DNA of 64,000 bases. Origin: an uncultured Paracoccaceae bacterium. Its GTDB lineage: Bacteria; Pseudomonadota; Alphaproteobacteria; Rhodobacterales; Rhodobacteraceae. The stretch is taken from assembly GCA_938049225.1 (NCBI GenBank), contig CALICM010000015.1, positions 1 to 64,000 on the forward strand, read 5' to 3'. Both the position numbers and the translations under genes were made by a program. Numbering within the stretch: position 1 is the stretch's first letter; each line of letters opens with the position of its first letter. The notes under the pieces are model-generated. The model made no database searches, was not told the origin of the DNA, and saw only the letters and a list, made by a program, of their open reading frames with translations. Below are positions 56,290 through 64,000 of the stretch, in pieces.

Positions 56290-57117
56290 CTATTGCGTGG
56301 CGGCCTTTGATTTGCTGACGGTTTTGCGGATCCAAAACTCGCCCATCATCCCCACGAGGACACCGATCAGGACAAAATAAATCGGATACTCAATCGAGGT
56401 TTTGTTGGGGACATAATTCACAAACATCGCGCCACGAGCTTGGTCGATCGTGTGAAACAGTGGGTTCCAGGCAAAAAACGGCAGCACTGACAGCGGCAGC
56501 ATATTGGCCACGAAGAACTTGCCGCTGGTGACCATATTGGCGCGCATATAAAACTTGCTGATCGCTTCAAGCAGGTTTGGCATCAGCGGCTTGATCATCA
56601 GGAACAACAAGCCAATCGCGACACCGCTGGCCCAGGCCAGAATGAACGGCAAGATAAGGCCGATGGGATCATAGATCTCGAGGTTGTCTTTGAAGACAAA
56701 CAACCCCGCCACGATGATCAGAGTCGACAAAACGAACATGTAGAAGTCCGCCATTGTCTTGGCCAGGATCATCAGCGCTGGTGTCATCGGCGCATGCTGC
56801 ATGATCGGCGATGTCGACGATCCGGCCTGAAGGGTTTTCCCAATTGCTGCATTATGTACTAAAAACAGCAAGATACCGCTGATCAGAAACAGCACCATAT
56901 CACCGCGAATAACGGATCCACGCAGGCCGATAACCGCGAACATCGCATAGAAAGCCGCCACCATCGTCAGCGTTTTGAACACCGCCAGCAACAGGCCCAA
57001 CCCCGATGTGCCGCTGATCAAACGCACCTCGCGCACCATACTATGGTAGACGAGGTCGAGAAAATTGATGCCTTCGATCAACAAACTGGGGCGTTTGCGT
57101 TCCAGGTCTTTGGACAT
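56290..57117 (-). CDS. ABC-2 type polysaccharide export permease (KpsM-like)
   Basis: The 275-residue protein has about six transmembrane segments (near 50-70, 90-110, 140-170, 175-195, 210-230, 250-265) with KTLQAGSSTSPIMQHAPMTP in an early loop, typical of ABC-2 permeases of capsule exporters. Its role would be to export a polysaccharide lipid across the inner membrane. The matching ATPase is not in the window. The ATG at 57117 (MSKDLERKRP) was chosen over an upstream start. It is divergent from cysQ, 123 bp away. Confidence 0.75.
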   Translation of the reverse strand: MSKDLERKRPSLLIEGINFLDLVYHSMVREVRLISGTSGLGLLLAVFKTLTMVAAFYAMFAVIGLRGSVIRGDMVLFLISGILLFLVHNAAIGKTLQAGSSTSPIMQHAPMTPALMILAKTMADFYMFVLSTLIIVAGLFVFKDNLEIYDPIGLILPFILAWASGVAIGLLFLMIKPLMPNLLEAISKFYMRANMVTSGKFFVANMLPLSVLPFFAWNPLFHTIDQARGAMFVNYVPNKTSIEYPIYFVLIGVLVGMMGEFWIRKTVSKSKAATQ

Positions 57118-57240
57118 ATGGCCTCTCATTCCCACTGGACGGTGCGCGCAAAGGACTTTACCTCGATCCCGCCAAAGCTGCAATTGGCCCCCGGACCAGG
57201 TAAGCCACGTCAAACGTGACCGTAAAAGGATGACCAAAGA

Positions 57241-58041
57241 ATGGATATGCAAGTTTTGACCGCCACATTGCGCCGTTTGGCTTTGGATGCAGGCGACCGG
57301 ATTATGGAGATTTACAACGCCGATGACTTCGACGTGCGCTCCAAATCCGATGACAGCCCGGTCACGGCGGCGGACGAGGCGGCGGATGCGCTGATCTCGG
57401 CCGGATTACGCGCGGCCTTCCCGGAGGTGACCCTGATCACCGAGGAGCAGGCCGACAGTCACAGCCTGGCCGCGGATCGCTTTCTGATCGTCGATCCCTT
57501 GGATGGGACCAAAGAGTTTGTGCAGCGACGCGGCGATTTCACCGTGAACATCGCGCTGGTCGAAGGGGGCGTGCCGGTGCGCGGCGTGGTCTATGCGCCT
57601 GCGAAGGGGCGGCTTTTCTACACCGACGCGTCGGGCCAGACGGTCGAGGAAACGGGCGATTTCGACAAAACGGCACCGGGTCCGGTGACGCCGCTGAAGG
57701 TACGCACTCCGGACGAAGCGGCCCTGATTGTCGTTGCCTCGAAGTCGCACCGCGACGCGGCCACTGACGCCTATATCAACCAATATAGTGTTGCGGACAG
57801 CACCTCGGCCGGATCGTCGCTGAAGTTCTGTTTGGTGGCTGCGGGCGAGGCGGACTTGTACCCGCGCTTGGGCCGTACGATGGAATGGGACACCGCGGCA
57901 GGGCATGCGGTTCTGGCGGGGGCTGGCGGAAAAGTGGTGCGTTTTGATGACCACACAGCGCTCACCTATGGCAAATCAGGCTACGAGAACCCGTTCTTTA
58001 TCGCCTACGCACCTGGCGTCACTTTGAAGGCGGCCGGATGA
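57241..58041 (+). CDS. cysQ: 3'(2'),5'-bisphosphate nucleotidase CysQ
   Basis: The 266-residue lithium-sensitive phosphatase has ADEAADALI, DPLDGTKEF (metal site) and the late motif WDTAAGHAVL. CysQ converts PAP, the by-product of sulfotransfer, to AMP. Its stop overlaps the kdsB start by 4 bp (ATGA). The start could be the second Met (57247). Its presence in a polysaccharide locus suggests sulfated sugars may be made, but this is inference. Confidence 0.9.
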   Translation: MDMQVLTATLRRLALDAGDRIMEIYNADDFDVRSKSDDSPVTAADEAADALISAGLRAAFPEVTLITEEQADSHSLAADRFLIVDPLDGTKEFVQRRGDFTVNIALVEGGVPVRGVVYAPAKGRLFYTDASGQTVEETGDFDKTAPGPVTPLKVRTPDEAALIVVASKSHRDAATDAYINQYSVADSTSAGSSLKFCLVAAGEADLYPRLGRTMEWDTAAGHAVLAGAGGKVVRFDDHTALTYGKSGYENPFFIAYAPGVTLKAAG

Positions 58042-58838
58042 GCCTGACGATTGTCATTCCCACGCGCTATGCCTCGAGCCGCTATCCAGGCAAGCCCCTA
58101 GCCGACCTGGTTGGGGCCAGTGGGCAGGCGCGCAGTCTGATCCGTCGTGCCTGGGATGCGGCCGTGGCCGTGCCGGACGCGGACCGGGTCGTGGTGGCGA
58201 CAGATGACGACCGGATCGCGGATCACGCGCGCGGCTTCGGGGCCGAGGTGGTGATGACGCCCACCACCTGTCGCAACGGGACCGAGCGGTGCGCGGCGGC
58301 CCTTGACCCATTGGGCCTGGACGACGATGCGGTGGTCGTGAACCTGCAAGGCGATGCGCCCCTGACCCCGCCGTGGTTTGTGACCGCGTTGGCCGAGGCG
58401 ATGCGCGACCATCGGGTCCAGGTCGCCACACCAGTGCTAAGGCTCGAGGCTGACGCCCTGGCGCGTTTCAAGCAAGACCGTGCCGCAGGGCATGTGGGCG
58501 GCACCACGGCTGTGTTCGACCAGCAGCAGCGCGCGCTCTATTTCTCGAAAGAGGTGATCCCCTATACCGGGCGCGACCTTGCCCCGGGCGAGGAGATCCC
58601 CGTGTTCCATCACGTTGGTGTCTATGCATATCGGCCCGCCGCGCTCAGGGCTTACGCGGGTTGGGACGAAGGCGCGTTAGAGCAGTGGGAGGGGTTGGAG
58701 CAGTTACGCTTTATGGAGCGCGGCACACCCGTCACCTGTGTTCCGGTTGACGGCCAAGGCCGCGCTTTTTGGGAGTTGAACAACCCCGTCGACGTGCCGC
58801 GGATCGAAGCCATTCTCAAAACACTGGGCATCGATTGA
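58038..58838 (+). CDS. kdsB: 3-deoxy-manno-octulosonate cytidylyltransferase
   Basis: KdsB activates Kdo as CMP-Kdo for lipopolysaccharide or capsule. The 266-residue protein has IPTRYASSRYPGKPL, VVNLQGDAPLT and HHVGVYAYRP and ends near VDVPRIEAIL. It is translationally coupled to cysQ, and in turn the glycosyltransferase start overlaps its stop. A second, lipid A-linked copy may exist elsewhere; this copy sits in a polysaccharide locus. Confidence 0.92.
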   Translation: MSLTIVIPTRYASSRYPGKPLADLVGASGQARSLIRRAWDAAVAVPDADRVVVATDDDRIADHARGFGAEVVMTPTTCRNGTERCAAALDPLGLDDDAVVVNLQGDAPLTPPWFVTALAEAMRDHRVQVATPVLRLEADALARFKQDRAAGHVGGTTAVFDQQQRALYFSKEVIPYTGRDLAPGEEIPVFHHVGVYAYRPAALRAYAGWDEGALEQWEGLEQLRFMERGTPVTCVPVDGQGRAFWELNNPVDVPRIEAILKTLGID

Positions 58839-60058
58839 CCGAAGGACCCTCTGTCAGCCTTATTATTGTCAGCAACGCCCGGCCGGACGCGCTGGCGTTG
58901 ACGCTTAAAGCGCTGGAATATCAGCGTTATGCGCATTTCGAAGTGATCGTCGTGAGCGATTTGGAGCCGGCAACACGGCCTGCCAGCCGCCTTGAGGTTC
59001 GCTGGATCGATTTTGCGGACCGCAATATCTCGGTTGCGCGGAACCTGGGACTAGCGGCAGCGCGTGGGTCCTTGGTGGCCTTTTGCGACGATGATGCCGT
59101 GCCCGAATTCGGCTGGCTCGCGGCCCTGGTGGAGCCATTTGCGCGGGATGATGTAGGGGCCGCGGGCGGTTTCACCCGAGGCCGCAATGGGGTGAGCTAT
59201 CAATGGAAGGCGGTCGAGTTCGACCGGACAGGCGCGGACTACAAAATCGAGGTGCCAAGCGACCGGCCGACGGTCTTTGCCCCGCGTCCTGACCGCTTCC
59301 CTAAAACCGTCGGCACCAACTGTGCCTTTCGTCGCGATGCCCTTTCCGGCATCGGCGGGTTTGATGGCGCCTATCGCTTCTTTCTGGACGAGGCTGATGT
59401 GAACCTGCGCCTGGCGCAAGACGGTTGGTCGGCGGCGATCGTGCCGGGGGCCGAGGTGCTGCATGGGTTTGCCAAGGGTCCGCATCGCACCGCCCGCCGC
59501 GTGCCCACCAGCCTGTTTGAAATCGGCGCGAGCCTGGCGCACTTTCTGGCTCAGCATGCCACCGAGGCGCAAATCGCGGCGCGCTTAGACGCGTTCCGGG
59601 CCGAGCAGCGGAAACGTCTTCTGCAACATCACGGTCTAGGATTGTTGGATGGTCCGGCGCTGCGGATGCTGTTGGGCACGTTGGAGGACGGATTTCGGCA
59701 AGGGGCCGAACGGAAACAGCAGCTTTCGGTGTTCGCGGCGGATCCTGGTCCCTTTGTCGCCACACCGCGCCCCGCCAATGGCCAGCGGCAGATGATTTTA
59801 GCGGACGGCCTGAGCCCCACTGCGGCATTGGCCGAAGCCGCCGCCACGGCAAAGACCGGGACAGAGGTGACTGTTCTGCGCCCCGAGCCCACGCATCGCG
59901 CCCTGGTTGTGGGGTTCCAGCCGCAAGGGTATTTCCTGCATCGCTTCGGCTTGCTGGGAAGATCGGACCGCGCTGGACCCCGGCGTTTCGCGCGAACTTC
60001 GCGTCGAATCAAAGACGAATTACGCCGGATTCAAACCCAACGCGGCTTGATATTGTGA
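58835..60058 (+). CDS. Family 2 glycosyltransferase
   Basis: The 407-residue protein has the GT2 nucleotide fold: SLIIVSNARPDALALTLKAL, ADRNISVARNLGLAAARG, the DxD-like FCDDDAVP, and FLDEADVNLRL. It adds a sugar to a growing polysaccharide; donor and linkage are unknown. I predict a TTG start at 58835, overlapping the kdsB stop as TTGA, because no ATG gives a complete fold and an upstream ATG (58769) adds a non-homologous basic stretch. The 213-bp AT-rich spacer to galU follows. Confidence 0.8.
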   Translation: MTEGPSVSLIIVSNARPDALALTLKALEYQRYAHFEVIVVSDLEPATRPASRLEVRWIDFADRNISVARNLGLAAARGSLVAFCDDDAVPEFGWLAALVEPFARDDVGAAGGFTRGRNGVSYQWKAVEFDRTGADYKIEVPSDRPTVFAPRPDRFPKTVGTNCAFRRDALSGIGGFDGAYRFFLDEADVNLRLAQDGWSAAIVPGAEVLHGFAKGPHRTARRVPTSLFEIGASLAHFLAQHATEAQIAARLDAFRAEQRKRLLQHHGLGLLDGPALRMLLGTLEDGFRQGAERKQQLSVFAADPGPFVATPRPANGQRQMILADGLSPTAALAEAAATAKTGTEVTVLRPEPTHRALVVGFQPQGYFLHRFGLLGRSDRAGPRRFARTSRRIKDELRRIQTQRGLIL

Positions 60059-60271
60059 AACAGGCCGAAATCTTTCGTTACTTGCCGTCAACTTAAGTGA
60101 TAATTACGGCAGTTTTTCGCTTAATGCGCTTAACCTTATGCCAACAAGGCTGCTAAGAACGCCGCCAAATACGTTAGTTTGTGTTAACGCGCGACAGGTT
60201 CGCCGCTAGAAGACCTTGGGCGCTGTCAGTCGAGAACGACGTCCGACGGGTGAAAACAGGAGTATCGAAGT

Positions 60272-61165
60272 ATGCCACGCAAGGTGCGCAAGGCGGTCTT
60301 TCCCGTAGCAGGGATGGGCACACGGTTTCTTCCGGCAACCAAATCGATCCCCAAAGAGATCCTGACCTTAGTTGACCGACCCTTGATCCAATATGCGATC
60401 GACGAGGCGCGCGCCGCTGGTATCACCGAATTCATATTTGTCACGTCGCGCGGGAAATCCGCCCTCGAAGATTACTTCGACCGCGCGCCCGAGCTTGAGG
60501 CAAGTCTGCGACAAAAGAACAAAACCGCTCTTCTAGAGCGGTTGGAGCCCACCAATATGGACAGTGGCGCGATTGCCTATGTGCGCCAACACGAGGCGCT
60601 GGGCTTGGGCCACGCCGTTTGGTGCGCGCGGCGGCTGATTGGCAACGAGCCGTTTGCCGTTCTGCTACCCGACGACGTGATCCAAGCGGATCACTCCTGT
60701 CTGGCGCAGATGGTCGAAGCCTATGAGAAGACCGGCGGCAATATGGTCGCCGCGATGGAGGTGGCGCCCGAGCGAACCTCGTCGTACGGCGTGTTGGACG
60801 TCAGCGGCGGCAGCGGTCGCGTGGTCGATGTGAAGGGGATGGTGGAAAAGCCGGCACCGGGCACCGCGCCCTCGAACCTGGCTGTTATTGGTCGCTATAT
60901 CCTCACACCGCAGGTCCTGCGCAACTTGAACCGCATGACCCTTGGCGCAGGGGGCGAGATCCAGCTGACCGACGCCATCGCGCAAGAGATCGAGGCCAAC
61001 AACGACGTGCATGGGTTCCGCTTCTCAGGGCAGCGCTACGATTGCGGCTCGAAAGCTGGGTTCTTGCAAGCCACCGTGGCCTTTGGTCTACAACATGACG
61101 AATTACGCGACGAATTCCAAATCTATCTCAACGACCTGGTTGCCCAACCCCACGCAGCGGAGTAA
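60272..61165 (+). CDS. galU: UTP-glucose-1-phosphate uridylyltransferase
   Basis: GalU makes UDP-glucose for surface sugars. The 297-residue protein has the signature FPVAGMGTRFLPATKSIPKE (pyrophosphorylase loop), LPDDVIQADHSCLAQM, MVEKPAPGTAPSNLAVIGRY and KAGFLQATVAF. The ATG follows AGGAGTATCGAAGT. It begins after a 213-bp AT-rich spacer that must hold its promoter. galE follows 39 bp later. Confidence 0.95.
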   Translation: MPRKVRKAVFPVAGMGTRFLPATKSIPKEILTLVDRPLIQYAIDEARAAGITEFIFVTSRGKSALEDYFDRAPELEASLRQKNKTALLERLEPTNMDSGAIAYVRQHEALGLGHAVWCARRLIGNEPFAVLLPDDVIQADHSCLAQMVEAYEKTGGNMVAAMEVAPERTSSYGVLDVSGGSGRVVDVKGMVEKPAPGTAPSNLAVIGRYILTPQVLRNLNRMTLGAGGEIQLTDAIAQEIEANNDVHGFRFSGQRYDCGSKAGFLQATVAFGLQHDELRDEFQIYLNDLVAQPHAAE

Positions 61166-61204
61166 CCCCGGCGGCACGGGTGTGATGCGGTAAGGGGCGG
61201 ACAA

Positions 61205-62188
61205 ATGCGCAAGGTGTTGGTAACGGGCGGCGCAGGCTATATCGGCAGTCACGCCTGCAAACAGCTGGCCGCTGCCGGGTACGAGCCGATCACCTATGAC
61301 AGCTTGGTGACGGGCTGGTCGCAGGCAGTGAAATTTGGGCCTTTGGAACAAGGCGACCTGCAGGACCGTGATCGCTTGGATCAGGTCTTTGCCCAGCATA
61401 AGCCCGATGCGGTGATGCATTTTGCCGCCCTTTCGGACGTTGGCCAATCCATGCGCGACCCGGCACTGTATTGGCGCAACAACGCCGCTGGTTCGATGAC
61501 ATTGTTGGATGCCGCGACCGCCGCAGGGGTCCAAGCGTTCGTGTTCTCGTCCACCTGTGCCACCTATGGCGAGCAGGACGGCGTCATGCTGGACGAGGGC
61601 TGCGCACAGCAGCCGATCAATGCTTACGGCGGGTCCAAACGTGCGGTCGAGGATATGCTGCGCGACTATGGCCGTCACAGCGGTATGCGCCATGTCTCGT
61701 TTCGCTATTTTAACGTCGCGGGCGCCGATCCGGATCGGCAAGTGGGCGAGTTTCATCGCCCCGAGACGCATTTGATTCCCATCGCCTTGGACGCCGTGCG
61801 CGGCAGGCGCGACGCGCTGACGATCTTTGGCACCGACTATGCGACACCTGACGGCACCTGTATCCGTGACTACGTGCATGTCTTCGATCTAGTCGACGCA
61901 CATATCAAGGGCTTGGAGTATCTGCTGGGCGGCGGCACTGAGACGGTGTTCAACCTGGGCACGGGGCGCGGATTCTCGGTGCGCGAGGTGATCGATGCCG
62001 TGGGGCAGGTAACCGAAAGTCCCGTGCCGGTGGTCGAGGGCGCCCGGCGGCCAGGCGATTGCACAGCCTTGGTTTCGGGCAGTCGCCGGGCGGCGGATAT
62101 CCTGGGGTGGCAGCCGGACCGCTCGACTCTTGAGCAAATGATCTCAGACGCTTGGGGCTGGCATCAGATGCCAGGTTATACCGCGTGA
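61205..62188 (+). CDS. galE: UDP-glucose 4-epimerase
   Basis: GalE interconverts UDP-glucose and UDP-galactose. The 327-residue protein has the NAD-binding GGAGYIGSHACKQL, the catalytic SSTCATYG and YGGSKRAVE (Tyr/Lys) and the sugar region RYFNVAGADPD. It works together with galU upstream to supply UDP-sugars. Confidence 0.95.
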   Translation: MRKVLVTGGAGYIGSHACKQLAAAGYEPITYDSLVTGWSQAVKFGPLEQGDLQDRDRLDQVFAQHKPDAVMHFAALSDVGQSMRDPALYWRNNAAGSMTLLDAATAAGVQAFVFSSTCATYGEQDGVMLDEGCAQQPINAYGGSKRAVEDMLRDYGRHSGMRHVSFRYFNVAGADPDRQVGEFHRPETHLIPIALDAVRGRRDALTIFGTDYATPDGTCIRDYVHVFDLVDAHIKGLEYLLGGGTETVFNLGTGRGFSVREVIDAVGQVTESPVPVVEGARRPGDCTALVSGSRRAADILGWQPDRSTLEQMISDAWGWHQMPGYTA

Positions 62189-62210
62189 TTACGGGCAGGC
62201 GCGCAAGATC

Positions 62211-63449
62211 TTGACGGGGCTTTTGCCTGATCTCTTGCTGGATATCAGCCGCACCGTCTCGCGCCTTGGTGCGGGCGGGGACAGTGGTGTTGATCGGGTC
62301 GAACGGGCCTATATCCGTCATCTGATGACACTGGACCGGCCGGTTTATTTTCTGTCCCGCGTGATGGGCGGTGTGGCTTTGTTGGACAAGGCTGGGATGA
62401 CAGCCATATTGGCCCAGGCGGACGCGCTGCCCGGGCCCGACCTTTGGGGTCATGCCGCCCGACAGCAATCGCCCCACAAGCGGCGGGCCGAAGCTGCGAT
62501 GCGGCGGCATGCGCTGACCTGGACATGGCGGTCGAAGACCGCCGAGTGTTTACGGCGGCACATCACCCCGGGCTTTCACTATGTCAACGTCGGGCATACG
62601 CATTTGGACCAACCGCATTTGGCGGCTGTTCGCGCGGGCGGTGCCGGCAAAATCGCCGTTTTGATCCATGATGTCATCCCGCTGGACTACCCCGAGTTCT
62701 CGCGCCCCGAAACACCGGCACGGTTCGAGGCGTTGTTGAAAGGGGTCGCGCAAGGGGCGGACCTGCTCATTTACAACTCGCAGTATACCGCCCAGCGCTG
62801 CGCGCATTGGCTTCAGACATGGGGTTTGGCACCTGCGGGCGTGACGGCCCTGCTGGGGGTGGAGCCGCTTCAGGCGACTGCCGTGGCACCAGCTCAACCG
62901 CCTTATTTTGTGGCGCTTGGTACCATTGAGCCGCGCAAAAACCATCTGCTGTTGCTATCCATTTGGCGGCAGTTTCACGATACCTTGCCCGCGGATCGAA
63001 TTCCGCAGTTGCATATCATCGGCCGCCGCGGGTGGGAGAATGAGAATATTCTGGATATCTTGGACCGTGCGCCCTTCATGGGCCGTTGCGTGTTCGAACA
63101 TGGCTTCCTAAGCGATGCGGAGCTTGCCCAACGCCTGGGCGGTGCGACAGCCCTGCTATTCCCATCATTCGTCGAGGGGTTCGGCTATCCCCTGGCGGAA
63201 GCACTGCAAATGGGTGTACCAGCGATTTGCGCGGATCTGCCGGTTTACCGCGAGATTGCGGCCACGGGTCCAACCTATCTGGATCCGTTGGATGGACCCG
63301 CTTGGAAATCTGCGATAGCGTCCGTCGCGCAACAGGTCACTCAGAACAAAACGGGGGCCACGGTACAGGTTCAAATGCCAACGTGGCAGGCACATTTTGA
63401 TAAAGTATTTGATCAGCTGGATGGCACCGATGCCAAAACAGCGCGGTAA
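62211..63449 (+). CDS. Family 1 (GT-B) glycosyltransferase
   Basis: The 412-residue protein has a GT-B layout: LIHDVIPLDYPEF in the N-terminal half, then ALGTIEPRKNHLLLLSIW, HIIGRRGWENENI and the donor site EHGFLSDAELAQRLGGA with LFPSFVEGFGYPLAEALQMG, as in GT1/GT4 family enzymes. Donor and acceptor are unknown. The start appears to be TTG at 62211 with no better ATG upstream. It lies 22 bp after galE. Confidence 0.78.
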   Translation: MTGLLPDLLLDISRTVSRLGAGGDSGVDRVERAYIRHLMTLDRPVYFLSRVMGGVALLDKAGMTAILAQADALPGPDLWGHAARQQSPHKRRAEAAMRRHALTWTWRSKTAECLRRHITPGFHYVNVGHTHLDQPHLAAVRAGGAGKIAVLIHDVIPLDYPEFSRPETPARFEALLKGVAQGADLLIYNSQYTAQRCAHWLQTWGLAPAGVTALLGVEPLQATAVAPAQPPYFVALGTIEPRKNHLLLLSIWRQFHDTLPADRIPQLHIIGRRGWENENILDILDRAPFMGRCVFEHGFLSDAELAQRLGGATALLFPSFVEGFGYPLAEALQMGVPAICADLPVYREIAATGPTYLDPLDGPAWKSAIASVAQQVTQNKTGATVQVQMPTWQAHFDKVFDQLDGTDAKTAR

Positions 63450-63455
63450 AGCGCC

Positions 63456-64000
63456 ATGGGCCTGAGGCGGCAGTTTGTTCGGGCACAGCTGCGCATCGAG
63501 CGGCAGCGACTGCTGACACGCGCCGCGCGGCGTTATTTTGAGTTGAAGCCGTTGCGGCATCGCACCAAACAGATCCGAAAGAACGACGTGCTGTTGTTTG
63601 CCACCCTGCGCAACGAACAGATCCGACTGCCGTATTTCTTGGACTACTATCGGCGGTTGGGAGTGGGGCATTTCCTGATCGTCGACAATGGCTCGACCGA
63701 TGGGGGCACTGACTATCTGGCAGAGCAGCCGGACGTCAGCCTGTGGCGCACCGATCACAGCTATAAGCGCGCGAAGTTTGGGATGGATTGGTTGAACGCC
63801 CTTCTGAACCGCTACGCACATAATCACTGGGCCCTGGTTGTCGATGTCGATGAATTTCTGGTCTATCCCTATTGGGAAACGCGCCCTTTAAATGCGTTAA
63901 CGGATTGGCTGGATTCGTGTCGCCAACGCAGCTTTGGCACAGTCCTGTTGGATATGTACGCCAAGGATGATGTGGGCCAAACCCGATACACCCAAGGGCA
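63456..64000 (+). CDS. Glycosyltransferase family 2-like protein (Glyco_tranf_2_4 type), cut by window end
   Basis: The ATG at 63456 opens a frame still open at 64000 (181 codons). It has LFATLRNEQIRLPYFLDYYR, then LGVGHFLIVDNGSTDGGTDYL, SYKRAKFGMDWLN and LVVDVDEFLVYPY (DxDE). This motif set is typical of the Glyco_tranf_2_4 group. It lies 6 bp after the preceding glycosyltransferase stop, so it is part of the same operon. The C-terminal part is outside the window. Confidence 0.8.
   Translation, partial: MGLRRQFVRAQLRIERQRLLTRAARRYFELKPLRHRTKQIRKNDVLLFATLRNEQIRLPYFLDYYRRLGVGHFLIVDNGSTDGGTDYLAEQPDVSLWRTDHSYKRAKFGMDWLNALLNRYAHNHWALVVDVDEFLVYPYWETRPLNALTDWLDSCRQRSFGTVLLDMYAKDDVGQTRYTQG

Noticed and set aside
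60059-60271. TTAATGCGCTTAA before galU as a CtrA box
   Set aside because: The spacing is 5 nt, not 7. The stretch is AT-rich and must hold the galU promoter, but I could not place it.

Overview
The window is a GC-rich, densely packed chromosomal segment of an alphaproteobacterium, most probably Rhodobacteraceae (Roseobacter group). This assignment rests on recognisable families and motifs, not on a database search: a Usg protein, a YtoQ protein, DUF1244, an L9 with a long acidic tail, several RTX proteins, an Flp-type pilin, a monomeric isocitrate dehydrogenase and a CtrA-like box. Most of it is housekeeping sequence with accessory insertions.

Layout. 1-140 is the end of an IS256-family element that has cut off the 3' end of a GNAT acetyltransferase. 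600-3591 carries dnaB, rplI, rpsR and rpsF. 3729-5345 is an AT-richer GT-C membrane protein. 5463-8386 holds fabD, a frameshifted small membrane gene, fabG (with no acpP after it) and a DUF808 protein. 8534-14578 holds usg, ytoQ, an unknown gene, and pheT and pheS separated by an Flp pilin gene on the other strand. 14719-19736 contains an RTX-like protein, rplT-rpmI, pyk, an N-formylglutamate amidohydrolase and small genes. 19818-22637 is a dgcN-dgcA-dat operon for D-glutamate/D-amino acids. 22784-29196 contains a glutathionyl-hydroquinone reductase, an unusual repeat protein, a pseudo-receiver divergent from a diguanylate cyclase across a CtrA-like box, and a thiolase. 29319-32056 contains an alcohol dehydrogenase/VOC/hydrolase operon and a small lipoprotein. 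32057-32449 is a structured non-coding stretch ending in a strong terminator. 32450-36663 contains tandem sulfotransferases and tandem RTX proteins. 36816-50964 is mostly housekeeping: argG, an MFS transporter, mepA, clpB with a heat-shock promoter, pyrF, monomeric icd and a FAH hydrolase, plus another RTX protein and an ABC-permease relic.

51139-56266 is the most unusual part. It is a compact three-gene unit: a class III nucleotidyl cyclase with TolB-like and TPR regions; a soluble PAP2/vanadium-haloperoxidase-like protein carrying nine N-terminal Ala-Gly-Tyr repeats; and a leaderless subtilisin-like protease with an intact triad. A perfect TGTGA-N6-TCACA palindrome (CRP-type) lies in the 3' end of the cyclase gene, just before the other two genes. 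I see no established system that matches this unit; a function linked to cyclic nucleotides is inference.

56290-64000 is a surface-polysaccharide locus: an ABC-2 export permease, cysQ, kdsB, a family 2 glycosyltransferase, galU, galE, a family 1 glycosyltransferase and a further glycosyltransferase cut by the window end. CysQ removes PAP, the by-product of sulfotransferases such as the pair at 32450-34109. No tRNA, rRNA, CRISPR array or prophage was seen.
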